A stretch of DNA of 64,000 nucleotides from DATIUV01 sp049322755 (lineage in GTDB: Bacteria > Pseudomonadota > Gammaproteobacteria > Burkholderiales > UBA6910), in contig JBMOQX010000043.1 in NCBI GenBank assembly GCA_049322755.1, forward strand, positions 1-64,000, read 5' to 3'. Under the pieces are notes generated by a model, which ran no database searches, had not been told where the DNA came from, and saw only the letters and a program-made list of their open reading frames with translations. Shown piece after piece: positions 43,001 to 52,469 of this stretch. Within the stretch, counting starts at the first letter, position 1. Every line of letters begins with the position of its first letter. The position numbers were made by a program, and so were the translations under genes.

Positions 43001-43774
43001 ATGAGCGCGGCCCTGGATCTCACCGGGGTCGAGAAGCGCTACGGCGAGCTGGCGGTGCTGCGCGGCGTCGACCTGAGCGTGCCGGCGGGCCAGACCGTCG
43101 GCATCATCGGGCCCAGCGGTTCGGGCAAGTCCACGCTGCTGCGGCTGCTGATGACCCTGGACCGCCCCGACGCCGGACGCATCGCCATCGACGGCGAGCC
43201 GCTGTGGACCATGGTCCGCGACGGCCGCGAGGTGCCGGCCGACGAGCGCCACCTGCGGCGGCTGCGCGGCAAGGTGGGCATGGTGTTCCAGCACTTCAAC
43301 CTGTTCCCCCACATGAGCGCGCTCGGCAACGTGATCGAGGCGCCGCGGCGGGTGCTGGGCCTGGCGCGCGAGGAGGCGGTGGCGCGCGGCATCGACTACC
43401 TGCGCCGCGTCGGGCTCGAGGACAAGCGGGACGCGTACCCCGCCCAGCTTTCCGGCGGCCAGAAGCAGCGCGTCGCCATCGCCCGTGCGCTGGCGATGCA
43501 GCCGGAGATCATGCTGTTCGACGAGATCACCTCGGCGCTGGACCCGGAACTGGTGGGCGGCATCCTGCGGCTGCTGGCGGAACTGTCCGAGGAGGGCCGC
43601 ATGACCATGCTGATCGTCACGCATCACATGCGCTTCGCCGAGCGCAGCTCGGACCGGGTGCTGTTCTTCGACCAGGGGCGCATCGTCGAGGACGGCCCGC
43701 CGCGGCAGGTCTTCCGCGCGCCGCGGGAGGAGCGCACCCAGCGCTTCCTCGCCACGATCCTGGAGGCGGAGTGA
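43001..43774 (+). CDS. ehuA: Ectoine/hydroxyectoine ABC transporter ATP-binding protein EhuA
   Basis: 257 aa from ATG 43001 (ATG 42986 is an alternative). Walker A IIGPSGSGKSTLLR near residue 37, Q-loop VFQHFNLFPHMSALGNV, signature LSGGQKQRVAIARALAM, Walker B IMLFDEITSALDPELV, switch His THHMRFAE. It powers ectoine uptake with EhuBCD. The B-C-D-A order differs from the common A-B-C-D order. Confidence 0.93.
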   Translation: MSAALDLTGVEKRYGELAVLRGVDLSVPAGQTVGIIGPSGSGKSTLLRLLMTLDRPDAGRIAIDGEPLWTMVRDGREVPADERHLRRLRGKVGMVFQHFNLFPHMSALGNVIEAPRRVLGLAREEAVARGIDYLRRVGLEDKRDAYPAQLSGGQKQRVAIARALAMQPEIMLFDEITSALDPELVGGILRLLAELSEEGRMTMLIVTHHMRFAERSSDRVLFFDQGRIVEDGPPRQVFRAPREERTQRFLATILEAE

Positions 43775-43991
43775 CGCTGGCCGACGCGACCTGCTGGTTC
43801 TCCAGGTCGATCGTGCGTGCGGCGCGGTCACGAGCGTACTGCCCGGGCTCGCGCGTCAATTCGCCGGGCGCGGCTGGGCAGGGCCCGCCGGCATCAGCCT
43901 CACGTCGTGGCGCCGATCGGATCGGCCGGAGGCCGCTAAGCCACGAAACGGTCCGCAACGCAGCGGATGCAGAGCATGGGGGCGGGCGCGA
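43775..43991. other. Convergent intergenic region ehuA/mtrB
   Basis: 217 nt with no gene seen. No clear terminator was found. Confidence 0.4.
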
Positions 43992-46253
43992 CTACCAGCT
44001 CTTGACCGCGACCGAGAAACCAATGACGTGGGCGTCGTAATCCGGGCTGGTCTGGCCGGTCAGGATGACGTTGTTGGAGGACGATATCGTGGCATTGTCG
44101 AACGCCCAGTCGGACGACCGATAGCGCTCGTACCAGTAGTTCAGGCGGAAAGTCGTGTTCTTGTCGTGGGCGTAGCTCGCGAACAGCTGCAGGCTGCTCA
44201 ATGTGGTCTTGATGTCGGGTACCGGAAGCGACGTCAGCGCCGGCCCGGTCGAAAAACTGCTCCTGCCTTCCGAACGGCTGAAGATGTATTGAGCGCCAAC
44301 GTCGAGCTTCTCCGGGATCGCCTTGAAGTTGACGCCCAGTCCCACCGTGTCGGTGCGATCGTCCAGGTCCACCGCCCAGAGCCGATTGAAGTTGTCGGCC
44401 GCGTTGCCGCCGCCGAAGCTCTGCCCGGTCTGATCCTGGGCCATCTTCTCGTACGTGTAGAAGGCGAAAGCCGAGAGATCCTCCCGAATCGCCCACGAGC
44501 CGTCGACGGTGGCGGCCACGCCGGTGGAATCGGTCAGGCCGAGAAACGTGTCATTGTAGTCCGCCTGATAGTAATCCACCGCCAGCTGCAGGGACGTCGT
44601 GTCGGTCGGAGAGAGGCTGCCGAATGCCTTGATTCGGTTTTCATCCCGGTCCGCGAGGTGGAACTTGCGCAGCAGCGGATGGGTGTCGCATTGGAATACC
44701 TGGCCGGTGGAGGGGAAGGCGATGCTGGGCGGGTTGGCGAAACTGGCCAGCGTCGGAACGCTGCAGTCGTACGTGGAGCCGTCGCGGGTGGAATAGGTGT
44801 AACGCAACCCGCCGGTAAACCAGGCCGACATGATGCGGCGCAGCTCCGCCGAGATGCGGTGCTCCTCGGTCTCGGCGCGGGCTTCGAAGGTGCGGTCGGT
44901 GTCCTGGTACTGGTACTCGCCGGTCAGGCGCGTGCCCTTGGCGATCGCGTAATCTCCGCGTACACGGAGCGTATGCTGCGTCGAGCTGACCGGCAGATTG
45001 GTGCGCACCGTGGTCGGATCGGAACCCGGGTTCGGGAACTGGTTCTGAGAGTCCCCGCCGATAAAGCTGAACTGGGACTGGGGCGTGCGGTTGTCGCGGT
45101 CGTCGTAGCGATAGCTGGCGCGGACCGCCAGGTCCTTCAGCGGCCGCGCGCTGATGCCCAGATCCACCAGGGTGTTTTCGATCTCCCCGTCCAGCGAGCC
45201 GCGCGGCAGCGGCAGCGGCGCCAGCAGGCCCGGGTTGACGGTATAGGGGAGGAACGCCTCATCCTGCATCATGATGCCGTAGGACACCAGACCGGTCACG
45301 CGCGTGGCGGTTCCAAGGTTGTGGGCGCCCGACACCTGAAACTGATGGTACTGGTTGTCGGGATCCAGCGCCAGCTGGCCCTGCGCGCCGGGTGCGTTGG
45401 CGGCCGCCGCCCACGCCGCGTTCGTGAACGGATTCTGCCAGGTCAGACGCTGCACTTCCGGATCGTAAATCGACACGTAGTACTGGCCCTGGAGCTGGGT
45501 CCGGGCGGTGGTCCAGTTGGCCGTGACATCGAACTGGTGGGTCTTGTCGTCGATCGGCCGCGGCAGGATCACCGCGCGCGGGTTGCCGCCGGCATTCCCC
45601 ACCACCGCGCCGATGAGCTTGTTGCCTTCACGTTCCTCGAGGCGGTAGCTGGTGCTGATGTCCCAGTTGCCCCCCAGCAGCTTGCTGCCGCCGATCTCGT
45701 AGCCGGTGCGCTCCTGCTTGATGTCGAAAGGCCGGGCGAAGGTGGCCAACTGCGCCGCTGCCGCCGGGGGCTGCCCCGCCAGCTGGGCGAATCCCGGCGG
45801 CAGGGTGAGGTTCTCGCTGCCCAATCCCTGATGAATGAAGCTCGTCGAATCGAACTGGTAGCGGGTCAGCTCGTCGAAGCGCGCCGTCAGACGATAATTT
45901 CCCTGCTGCCCGATCTCGCCCTCGAATATCCGCGAGGGCAACCCCAGGTTGGACCCGAAAACGGACCAATAGCGGCTGTCGTCCGCCGAGTCGCGCTGCA
46001 GCCAGTTGACGTTGAGGATCAGGAACGGCTCGTCCTTGCGCAGGCCGGAGAACTCGCCGAACTTGAACGAGTCCTCGGAGTTGGCGCCGCCGCCGATCTC
46101 GACATTGTTCTCGCTGTAGCGCCGCATGTCGGCGTTGGCGTTCAGCGGTACCTGGAAAATCGGCTCCGCCGCCACCGGCGCCGACAACGCCAAGGCTGCA
46201 GCGAGCGCCGCCGGCCGGAGGTTCAACGATCCGTTGAGCGATTGCGTGGTCAT
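43992..46253 (-). CDS. mtrB: MtrB/PioB-type decaheme-associated outer-membrane porin
   Basis: 753 aa with signal peptide (AALAAALALSAPVAAEPIFQ) and a long beta-barrel pattern with alternating aromatic strands through to the C-terminal GFSVAVKSW. Strand motifs such as YEIGGSKLLGGNWDISTSYR and DVTANWTTARTQLQGQYYVS are typical of MtrB/PioB. The porin sheathes a decaheme cytochrome so electrons cross the outer membrane. The mtrA-like gene lies 31 nt upstream on the same strand. The cysteine seen in some MtrB N-termini is not obvious here. Start ATG 46253 has GGAGG. Confidence 0.88.
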   Translation of the reverse strand: MTTQSLNGSLNLRPAALAAALALSAPVAAEPIFQVPLNANADMRRYSENNVEIGGGANSEDSFKFGEFSGLRKDEPFLILNVNWLQRDSADDSRYWSVFGSNLGLPSRIFEGEIGQQGNYRLTARFDELTRYQFDSTSFIHQGLGSENLTLPPGFAQLAGQPPAAAAQLATFARPFDIKQERTGYEIGGSKLLGGNWDISTSYRLEEREGNKLIGAVVGNAGGNPRAVILPRPIDDKTHQFDVTANWTTARTQLQGQYYVSIYDPEVQRLTWQNPFTNAAWAAAANAPGAQGQLALDPDNQYHQFQVSGAHNLGTATRVTGLVSYGIMMQDEAFLPYTVNPGLLAPLPLPRGSLDGEIENTLVDLGISARPLKDLAVRASYRYDDRDNRTPQSQFSFIGGDSQNQFPNPGSDPTTVRTNLPVSSTQHTLRVRGDYAIAKGTRLTGEYQYQDTDRTFEARAETEEHRISAELRRIMSAWFTGGLRYTYSTRDGSTYDCSVPTLASFANPPSIAFPSTGQVFQCDTHPLLRKFHLADRDENRIKAFGSLSPTDTTSLQLAVDYYQADYNDTFLGLTDSTGVAATVDGSWAIREDLSAFAFYTYEKMAQDQTGQSFGGGNAADNFNRLWAVDLDDRTDTVGLGVNFKAIPEKLDVGAQYIFSRSEGRSSFSTGPALTSLPVPDIKTTLSSLQLFASYAHDKNTTFRLNYWYERYRSSDWAFDNATISSSNNVILTGQTSPDYDAHVIGFSVAVKSW

Positions 46254-46284
46254 GTCCTGGCCTCCCCGATCCTGGTGTGCCGGT

Positions 46285-47199
46285 TCAGCGCGTGAAGAAC
46301 GCGCCGGACGGATGATTGGTGCCGTGCACCTTCGGATGGCAGTTCATGCAGTTCTGCCCCAGCATCTTGTCGAAAGCGCCGGTGGGAGCGCCGGGACGGG
46401 GAATATTGGCCCCGCTGTAATTCGTGCTCGGGTGAAACTGGGCCAGATGGCACTGCTGGCAAAGGAAGGGGCCGCGCGCCTTCAGCAACGGCGCGTGAAC
46501 GGCGCCGTGCGGCTGGTGGCATTCCGCGCAGTCCCGACGCGCCGGCGGATGCTCCCACAGGAACGGCCCGCGCTTTTCCGCGTGACAGGCGTAGCAGGTG
46601 TCGTTGATGGTGTTCTTCACCATCTGGTGCGGTGCCGTAGACCCGTGGGGCGCGTGGCAGGCGGTGCAGGCCATGCGCCCCGTGCGAAGCGGGTGGACCG
46701 ACGGCCGGAAGAGTTGCGCCCGCACGTCCTTGTGGCAGGTGAAGCACACGCCCGCCTGGGTCTCGGCCACCAGGACCTGGTCCTTGGCGGCGTGGGGCTT
46801 GTGGCAGTCGACGCAAGCGACGTCGTTGCGTTCGTGGGTGCCGCCAGCCCAGAAGATGTGGCTGCCGCCCTGATGGCAGTTGGTGCAGACCTGGTTCTTT
46901 TCCCCGGGCGAAACGGTGGGGCCGAAACTCCGCGGTTTGGCCGTGGCGGGGTCTTTCAGGTGGGCGCTCGGGTCGCCGTGGCAGGCGGCGCAACCGCCGC
47001 CGGCGGCCGGCGTGCGCGGATCGCCCTTGACCCCGTGCTTTCCCGACCAGACCAGATGGGTGTCCTGGTGGCAGGTCTGGCAGACCTTGCCGGATTCGAT
47101 GTCTTCCACCTTGGTGACGGCCGGCTGGGCCAGTGCCGGCAACGGAAACAGCAGCAGACCGACGAGCGGCAGCCGTGCGAGCAACGCTGTGCGCGACAT
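46285..47199 (-). CDS. mtrA: MtrA/DmsE-family decaheme c-type cytochrome
   Basis: 304 aa from ATG 47199 (GGAGG at about -11), which gives a clean signal peptide. Ten CxxCH heme-binding motifs: CQTCH, CAACH, CTNCH, CVDCH, CFTCH, CTACH, CYACH, CAECH, CQQCH and CMNCH. Size and heme number match MtrA/MtoA/PioA. It moves electrons through the MtrB porin; no outer-surface MtrC-type cytochrome lies nearby, so an iron-oxidising (MtoAB/PioAB) or metal-reducing role cannot be chosen from sequence. Confidence 0.95.
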   Translation of the reverse strand: MSRTALLARLPLVGLLLFPLPALAQPAVTKVEDIESGKVCQTCHQDTHLVWSGKHGVKGDPRTPAAGGGCAACHGDPSAHLKDPATAKPRSFGPTVSPGEKNQVCTNCHQGGSHIFWAGGTHERNDVACVDCHKPHAAKDQVLVAETQAGVCFTCHKDVRAQLFRPSVHPLRTGRMACTACHAPHGSTAPHQMVKNTINDTCYACHAEKRGPFLWEHPPARRDCAECHQPHGAVHAPLLKARGPFLCQQCHLAQFHPSTNYSGANIPRPGAPTGAFDKMLGQNCMNCHPKVHGTNHPSGAFFTR

Positions 47200-47498
47200 A
47201 CGCGTTTCCTCCCAACGAAGACCGCCGGACCGATCCCGCTCCCCGGCGCCAGGTGCTTCAGGGGACCTCTCTGCTTGTTCTTGAGGTTGCATATCGATTT
47301 TTAGCAGCCGCGGGCGCGCGCCGCAAGTCCGGATGCGCCTTTGCTTTCCCCATTTCCGGTACCAGGGGGGAGGTTAACTGTGCCCGGTAGCTCGCGTGGC
47401 TCGGCCCGCCAGCCGGGCAGGGCGGGAATCCGGGTTCGGAAAATTCTCGGTAATTGCTGGGCGATCCGGACCGGATTCCGGCGGCCAGAAGCAGCGCG
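47200..47498. other. Intergenic region upstream of mtrA
   Basis: About 300 nt between mtrA and the next leftward gene. No gene recognised; it should hold the mtrA promoter, but no clear elements were identified. Confidence 0.4.
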
Positions 47499-48194
47499 TC
47501 AGCGCGCCGGCAGGTCGAGTTCCGCGCGCAGCGGCAGATGGTCCGACGCGCGCCGGGCCGCCGTGCTGGCGTGGCGCTTGAGCGAGCGCAACGCGGCGTT
47601 GGGACGCACCCAGAGCCGATCCAGCGCCAGCAGCGGAAGGCGTGCCGGATACGTGGCCGGCGCCGGTGTCTCCGTGAAGACGCGATGCAGCCAGGCAAGC
47701 GGCCTGCCCCAGAGAAACCACTCGTTGAGATCGCCGAGCAGGATCTCGATCGGCGCCGCCGCGGCGTCCAGGATGGCGAGCACGCGGCGCGCCTGCTGGC
47801 GCCGCTCGGCGGGCGACAGACCGAAGTGGGTCGCCACCACGCGCAGCGTCGCGCTTTCCGCCGCGAGCCGCGCGTCGATGGCGCCCCGCGGCTCGCGGCC
47901 GGGAACGCTCAGGTCGTGGTGGGCGACCTCGTCTATCGGCAGCCGCGTGAGCAGCGCGTTGCCGTAGCGCGCGTTCTCGCGAAACAGGGTGGGGCCGGCG
48001 ATGGGCCGGTATTCCGCGCCGGCGAGAAACTCGAGCAGGTCGAGGCCGCCGTCGTCGCGGGTTTCCACTTCCTGCAGCGCTACCACGTCCGCATCCAGCT
48101 CGCGGATTACCTGCTGCACGCGCTCGGGCGCGAACCGCCGGTCGGCGCCGTAGCAGCGGTGAATGTTGTAGGTGGCGACGACGAGGGAGGACAC
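47499..48194 (-). CDS. Endonuclease/exonuclease/phosphatase family protein
   Basis: 231 aa from GTG 48194, 5 nt after the PLD gene stop. EEP motifs: VATYNIHRCYG (Asn), ADVVALQEVETR (Glu), VVATHFGLS (His), LLGDLNEW (Asp/Asn) and ASDHLPLRAEL (Asp-His). The family hydrolyses phosphodiesters in nucleic acids or phosphoinositide/sphingolipid-like substrates. Because it follows a phospholipase D-like gene, a lipid-related role is possible. Confidence 0.9.
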   Translation of the reverse strand: MSSLVVATYNIHRCYGADRRFAPERVQQVIRELDADVVALQEVETRDDGGLDLLEFLAGAEYRPIAGPTLFRENARYGNALLTRLPIDEVAHHDLSVPGREPRGAIDARLAAESATLRVVATHFGLSPAERRQQARRVLAILDAAAAPIEILLGDLNEWFLWGRPLAWLHRVFTETPAPATYPARLPLLALDRLWVRPNAALRSLKRHASTAARRASDHLPLRAELDLPAR

Positions 48195-48199
48195 CCGCG

Positions 48200-50314
48200 T
48201 CAATCCGGCCGCGGCTCGCCGGCGCGGCGCTTGAGCCAGGTCACCAGGAAGTAGCCGGCCAGCGCGATGCCGCCGAACACCAGCGCCAGGGTGAGACCGT
48301 TCTCCCAGGTCGGATCCTCCAGCATCGACCGGATGCGGTCGGTGAAGAGCGTGATCGCCACGATGCCCGGCCCCATGCCGATGACGGTGCCGAGGGCGAA
48401 GTCCCGCAAGCCGATGTGGGACGCGCCGGCGACGAGGTTGATGACCGTGAACGGCGCGATCGGCACCACCCGCGACAGCACCACCGCCAGCAGGCCGCGC
48501 TGTGCCAGCCGCTTGCTGATGCGGTTGAGGCGCCCGCCGGCGATGCGCCGCACCGCGTTGCGGCCGAGCGACGCGCCGACGCCGTAGCCGGCCAGCGCGC
48601 TGCCCAGGGCGCCGGCCAGCGCGCACAGGAAACCCGTGACCGGCCCGAACGCCAGCACGGTGACGACCATGAGCAGCGTGATGGGGAACATGGCGAGGCC
48701 CGCCACCACGATGCCCCCCACGGCCAGCAGCGGCGCGCCCGGAATCGCGACGAAAGCCCGCAGCGCGCCGAACAGCGTGCCCACGTCGAGGTATTCGGAC
48801 AGCGAAGTCCAGCGCCACGCCGCGGCCAGCGCGGCCAGCACCAGCAGCAGCGCGACCCAGGCCGTCACGCGGCGCCGCGCCGGCGGCCGCTCCTCGTCGT
48901 GCAGCAGGTCCTCCGCCAGCCGGTCGGGATCGATCGGCTGCTCGGGGTCCACGGCCTCCGGCACCAGCGCGTCCAGTTCGGCGGAGATCTCCAGCGGCAG
49001 CGGCTGCAGGCTGCGCCCGTCGCCGGCCAGCGCGTCGACGGCGCGCGTCACCGAGCCCGTCGCTTCGAGCGTCCGCGCCACGCGCTCGCGCGCGACGCCC
49101 AGGTGCTCGGCCAGCAGCCGCCCGCGCAACCCGGCGATGGCCCCGCGCAGGTCGGCGCGATCCTCGGCTTCGAACGCGAGGTCGCACTCGGTGTCCACCC
49201 CCATGGATCGGTTGTTGAGGTTGGACGAGCCGACGCGCACGAAATCGTCGTCCACCACCATCACCTTGGCGTGGACGTTGAGGCACTTGTCGCCGAGCCC
49301 CGGGATCTCGGGGTAGAGCAGTCGCAGGCGGCCGTCGCGGTCGCGCTCCTGCAGCCGGCGGCCGAGGCGCGCGCGCAGCACGTCCATGGTCGCCTGCGAA
49401 AGCCAGCCACGGGTCGACCTGCCGGTCACCAGCACCACCTCGGGACCGTCGGGCTCTTCCAGCCGGCGCGCCAGCGCGTCGCCGACGGCGGGCGAGGTGA
49501 CGTACTGGTTCTCGATGTAAATGGAGCGCCGCGCCGCGGCAATGGCATCGACGTAAAGCCGCTCCACCTCGCGCACCGCCGGGCGGCCCCGGTATGCCGG
49601 CTCGGTGCGGGCGATGGCCACGCGCACGTCCTCGGCGTCGGGCGTGACGATGGCCGGCCAGACCTCCGCCGCCGGCCGCGGCTCATGGGTGCGCGCTCCG
49701 CGGCCGCAGGCGCGCCGCCAGCGGCTGCGCGCCAGTTCGCCGAGCGCGCGCGCCGCGGGCCCTGCCACCATCATCTGCACGTCGTGGTGCGGATCCGAAG
49801 GCCCGTCGCCTTCGTCGCGGCGCGGATCCTCCGGCTTGTGCTCGGGCGTGTCCCAGCGCGCCCGCGTCAGGTCGAGGCCGCCGCAGAACGCCACTGTGTC
49901 GTCGATCACCGCCACTTTCTGGTGATGCGATCCGCCCGGCGGGTGGCGGTCGTCGAGCCGGAAGTGGACGCGGCGGTGGGTTTTCCAGTCCAGCTGGTAG
50001 ACGGGCAGCCACTCGCGGTCGGCGCCGTAGAGCATGACGAAATCCCAGTTCAGCACATAGGCGTGCAGCCTGCCGTGGCGGCGAGCGGCGTCGTTGAGGA
50101 GTTCCCGCAGCGTATTCGGCGCGTCGTCCACGTCGCCGTCGCGCACGAGGCGCAGGCCGCTGTGGATGTCCCAGGCGAGCAGCAGGATCGAGCGGCGCGC
50201 GTTGAGCGCCGCGGCGCGGAACGCGCGGAAGTAGTCGGCGCCGTCCACCAGGAACGCGATGCGCTCGGCGGTTTCGATGCGCCAGCAGTTGTGGCCGGGG
50301 CTGAGAATTCTCAT
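48200..50314 (-). CDS. Phospholipase D-like/cardiolipin-synthase-type protein fused to TVP38/DedA membrane domain
   Basis: 704 aa. Two HKD motifs: HHQKVAVIDD near residue 128 and HAKVMVVDDDFVRVGSSNLN near residue 345. Residues ~505-700 form a VTT (TVP38/TMEM64) domain with several membrane segments (VTAWVALLLVLAALAAAW, LAVGGIVVAGLAMFPITLL, FALGTVIGMGPGIVAITLF). The combination anchors PLD chemistry at the inner membrane, perhaps for lipid head-group transfer. The EEP gene follows in the same operon. Confidence 0.92.
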   Translation of the reverse strand: MRILSPGHNCWRIETAERIAFLVDGADYFRAFRAAALNARRSILLLAWDIHSGLRLVRDGDVDDAPNTLRELLNDAARRHGRLHAYVLNWDFVMLYGADREWLPVYQLDWKTHRRVHFRLDDRHPPGGSHHQKVAVIDDTVAFCGGLDLTRARWDTPEHKPEDPRRDEGDGPSDPHHDVQMMVAGPAARALGELARSRWRRACGRGARTHEPRPAAEVWPAIVTPDAEDVRVAIARTEPAYRGRPAVREVERLYVDAIAAARRSIYIENQYVTSPAVGDALARRLEEPDGPEVVLVTGRSTRGWLSQATMDVLRARLGRRLQERDRDGRLRLLYPEIPGLGDKCLNVHAKVMVVDDDFVRVGSSNLNNRSMGVDTECDLAFEAEDRADLRGAIAGLRGRLLAEHLGVARERVARTLEATGSVTRAVDALAGDGRSLQPLPLEISAELDALVPEAVDPEQPIDPDRLAEDLLHDEERPPARRRVTAWVALLLVLAALAAAWRWTSLSEYLDVGTLFGALRAFVAIPGAPLLAVGGIVVAGLAMFPITLLMVVTVLAFGPVTGFLCALAGALGSALAGYGVGASLGRNAVRRIAGGRLNRISKRLAQRGLLAVVLSRVVPIAPFTVINLVAGASHIGLRDFALGTVIGMGPGIVAITLFTDRIRSMLEDPTWENGLTLALVFGGIALAGYFLVTWLKRRAGEPRPD

Positions 50315-50452
50315 CGTCGGGGGCAGGGCGGCGCCCGGGGCTGATACCGGAGTCCGCCCGCGGGGCCACGACCGACTTCGCCGCCCCGGGGGTGGTGCGT
50401 GAATTTGCTAGACTGGTATTGTGACCGTTTGTTCGATCGAGGCCAAACCGTG

Positions 50453-51208
50453 ATGAAACGCGCAATCCAGTGCAAACTCGGTGCGGCCTTCGCCGCTGTG
50501 CTGCTTTCCCTGCCGGCCGGTGCCTCGTTTGACGCCGGCTGGCGGGCTTACGTCGCGCAGGATTTTGCCGCGGCGCGCGCCTTGCTGAGCGCCGCCGCGG
50601 AGGCGGGCGATGCCCGCGCTGCCTGGACGCTGGGCGACATGTACGCCCGGGGCCGTGGGGCCGCGCCGGACCCCGCCCGGGCGCTGACCTGGAAGGAGCG
50701 CGCCGCGGAATTGGGCGACCCGGCGGCGCAGTTCATCGTCGGCCAGATGTACGCGCACGGCAACGGCGCGCCGAAGGATCCGGCGCGGGCGCGGGCCTGG
50801 CTCGAAAAGGCTGCGGCGCAGGGCCACCCCAACGCCCAGCTGGCGCTGGCCGAGCTGCTGGTGGATGCGGGCGATCCCGCCGCCGCCCTGTGGCTGGAGC
50901 GCGCGGCCCAGGCGGGGCTGGTGGAGGCCAGGTTCGCGCTCGCCGACAAGCTGGATTTCGGGGCTGCGGGCCCGTCCGAGGCGCAGCGGGCGCAGGACCT
51001 GCGCGCGGCGGCGAACCAGACGATCGCGGAAGGCAACCGCATCCACCAGCGCAGCCAGGCGGAACAGTTCGCCTACAGCACTACCTGGTGGGGCACCCAG
51101 CGCTGGCAGCCCGATGTCTGGGTGGGTTACTCCAGCTGGCCGTACCGCAGCGGCTGGGGCTACGGGCTCGGCTTCAGCAACGCGCCCTACGGCCGCTGGT
51201 GGTGGTGA
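50453..51208 (+). CDS. Secreted Sel1-repeat protein
   Basis: 251 aa from ATG 50453, which begins a good signal peptide (AAFAAVLLSLPAGASF); the GTG at 50399 would precede it with 18 unrelated residues. Three Sel1/TPR-like repeats follow: DARAAWTLGDMYARGRGAA, DPAAQFIVGQMYAHGNGAPK, HPNAQLALAELLVDAGDPAA. The C-terminus is Trp/Tyr/Gly-rich (WWGTQRWQPDVWVGYSSWPY) and ends YGRWWW. Probably a periplasmic scaffold; no partner evident. A strong terminator follows. Confidence 0.85.
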   Translation: MKRAIQCKLGAAFAAVLLSLPAGASFDAGWRAYVAQDFAAARALLSAAAEAGDARAAWTLGDMYARGRGAAPDPARALTWKERAAELGDPAAQFIVGQMYAHGNGAPKDPARARAWLEKAAAQGHPNAQLALAELLVDAGDPAAALWLERAAQAGLVEARFALADKLDFGAAGPSEAQRAQDLRAAANQTIAEGNRIHQRSQAEQFAYSTTWWGTQRWQPDVWVGYSSWPYRSGWGYGLGFSNAPYGRWWW

Positions 51209-51227
51209 GCGCGTTGGGCGCCCGCGA

Positions 51228-51255
51228 AAAAGGCCCGGCATGCCGGGCCTTTTTT
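51228..51255 (+). terminator. Intrinsic terminator after the Sel1 gene
   Basis: AAGGCCCGGCA (51230-51240) pairs with TGCCGGGCCTT (51241-51251), followed by a T-run. Perfect 11-bp stem. Confidence 0.9.
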
Positions 51256-51350
51256 CCGGCAACGCGGGAGCGCGTCAGTGCTTCACCGAGCAGCCGTAGG
51301 GCGGCGCGCTGTTACACTCGCGCCTTGGGAAAGAAGGGGCGGGAACGCGC

Positions 51351-51830
51351 ATGACCTGGTGGCTGTGGATCATCGTCGCCGTGCTGGTGCTGGCGGGCAT
51401 TGCCGGCACGCTGCTGCCGTGGCTCCCGGGCGTGCCGCTGGTGTTCGCGGCATTGCTGCTGGCGGCATGGATGGACGGTTTCGCCGAAGTCAGCGGCTTC
51501 ACCGTCGCGGTGCTCGGGGTGCTGATGGCGCTGGCGCTGCTGGCGGACCTGCTGGCAAGCGCGCTGGGCGCCGAGCGCGTCGGCGCCAGCCGCAAGGCCG
51601 TGATCGGCGCTGCCATCGGCACCGTGGTGGGGATCTTCTTCGGCCTCGTCGGGCTGCTGCTGGGGCCGTTCGTCGGCGCGGTGGTGGGCGAGCTGATGAC
51701 CGAGAGCGACGTGCAGCGCGCCACCCGCGCCGGCGTCGGCACCTGGGTCGGCCTGCTGCTGGGCACGGTCGCGAAGCTGGCGCTGGCCTTCACCATGGTG
51801 GGCGTGTTCGCCGCCGCCTACCTGATCTGA
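51351..51830 (+). CDS. DUF456-family membrane protein
   Basis: 159 aa with four or five hydrophobic segments and the family motif LLPWLPGVPLVFAALLLAAW near the N-terminus, then LADLLASALGAERVGASRKA and GLLLGPFVGAVVGELM. The glycine-rich helices resemble small-multidrug or glycine-zipper membrane proteins. Function unknown. It converges with the TRIC gene with 6 nt between stops. Confidence 0.85.
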   Translation: MTWWLWIIVAVLVLAGIAGTLLPWLPGVPLVFAALLLAAWMDGFAEVSGFTVAVLGVLMALALLADLLASALGAERVGASRKAVIGAAIGTVVGIFFGLVGLLLGPFVGAVVGELMTESDVQRATRAGVGTWVGLLLGTVAKLALAFTMVGVFAAAYLI

Positions 51831-51836
51831 CGGCCG

Positions 51837-52460
51837 CTATTTGCGCGCCGTGAACACTGGCAGCCCGATGTGCCAGCGCAGCGCCCCCAGGCGCAACGCC
51901 AGGATGGTGCAGAAGGCCGCCCACGCCGCCAGCTGGCCTTCGAGTCCGAGGCCGTTGAGCCCCACCAGCAGCACCGCGCCGGTCCACGCGGCGGTGGCGT
52001 AGAGTTCGCCGCCGAATACCAGCGGCACCTCATTGCACAGGATGTCGCGCAGGACGCCGCCGAACACCCCGGTGATGACGCCCAGCAGCGTCGCGGTGAA
52101 CCAGGGCGTGCCGAAGGCGAGCGCGATCTCGGTGCCGAGGATGGTGAACAGCGCCAGCCCCACCGCGTCGGGAATCAGGAACAGATCGGGCGGCAGCCGC
52201 ACCAACCGCACCAGCGCGAAGGTGGCGACACCCGCGAGGAACGCGGTATAGAGATAGGTCACGTCGGCGACCCAGAACACCGCGCGGTCCAGCAGCAGGT
52301 CGCGGATGGTGCCGCCGCCCAGCGCCGCGGCCAGCGCCACCACCACCATGCCGAACAGATCGATGGGCTTGCGCCCCGCCTCCAGGACGCCCGTGGCCGC
52401 GCTCACCGCCACGGCGCCGAAACCGAAGTAATACACCCACTCCTGGATCGCCGGGGGCAT
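51837..52460 (-). CDS. TRIC-family (UPF0126/YadS) cation channel-like protein
   Basis: 207 aa from ATG 52460 (GGAGA site); upstream frame is unrelated. Two internal repeats of three helices: AATGVLEAGRKPIDLFGM with GGGTIRDLLLDR, then ITGVFGGVLRDILCNEVPLVFG. The GGxxRDxL signatures are diagnostic of prokaryotic TRIC channels. Inner-membrane potassium/cation channel by family knowledge. Confidence 0.92.
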   Translation of the reverse strand: MPPAIQEWVYYFGFGAVAVSAATGVLEAGRKPIDLFGMVVVALAAALGGGTIRDLLLDRAVFWVADVTYLYTAFLAGVATFALVRLVRLPPDLFLIPDAVGLALFTILGTEIALAFGTPWFTATLLGVITGVFGGVLRDILCNEVPLVFGGELYATAAWTGAVLLVGLNGLGLEGQLAAWAAFCTILALRLGALRWHIGLPVFTARK

Positions 52461-52469
52461 CGCTTCTCC

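Noticed and set aside
44028..46295. 755-aa plus-strand open frame opposite mtrB
   Set aside because: Antisense of a recognisable beta-barrel gene, with no signal peptide or domain of its own.
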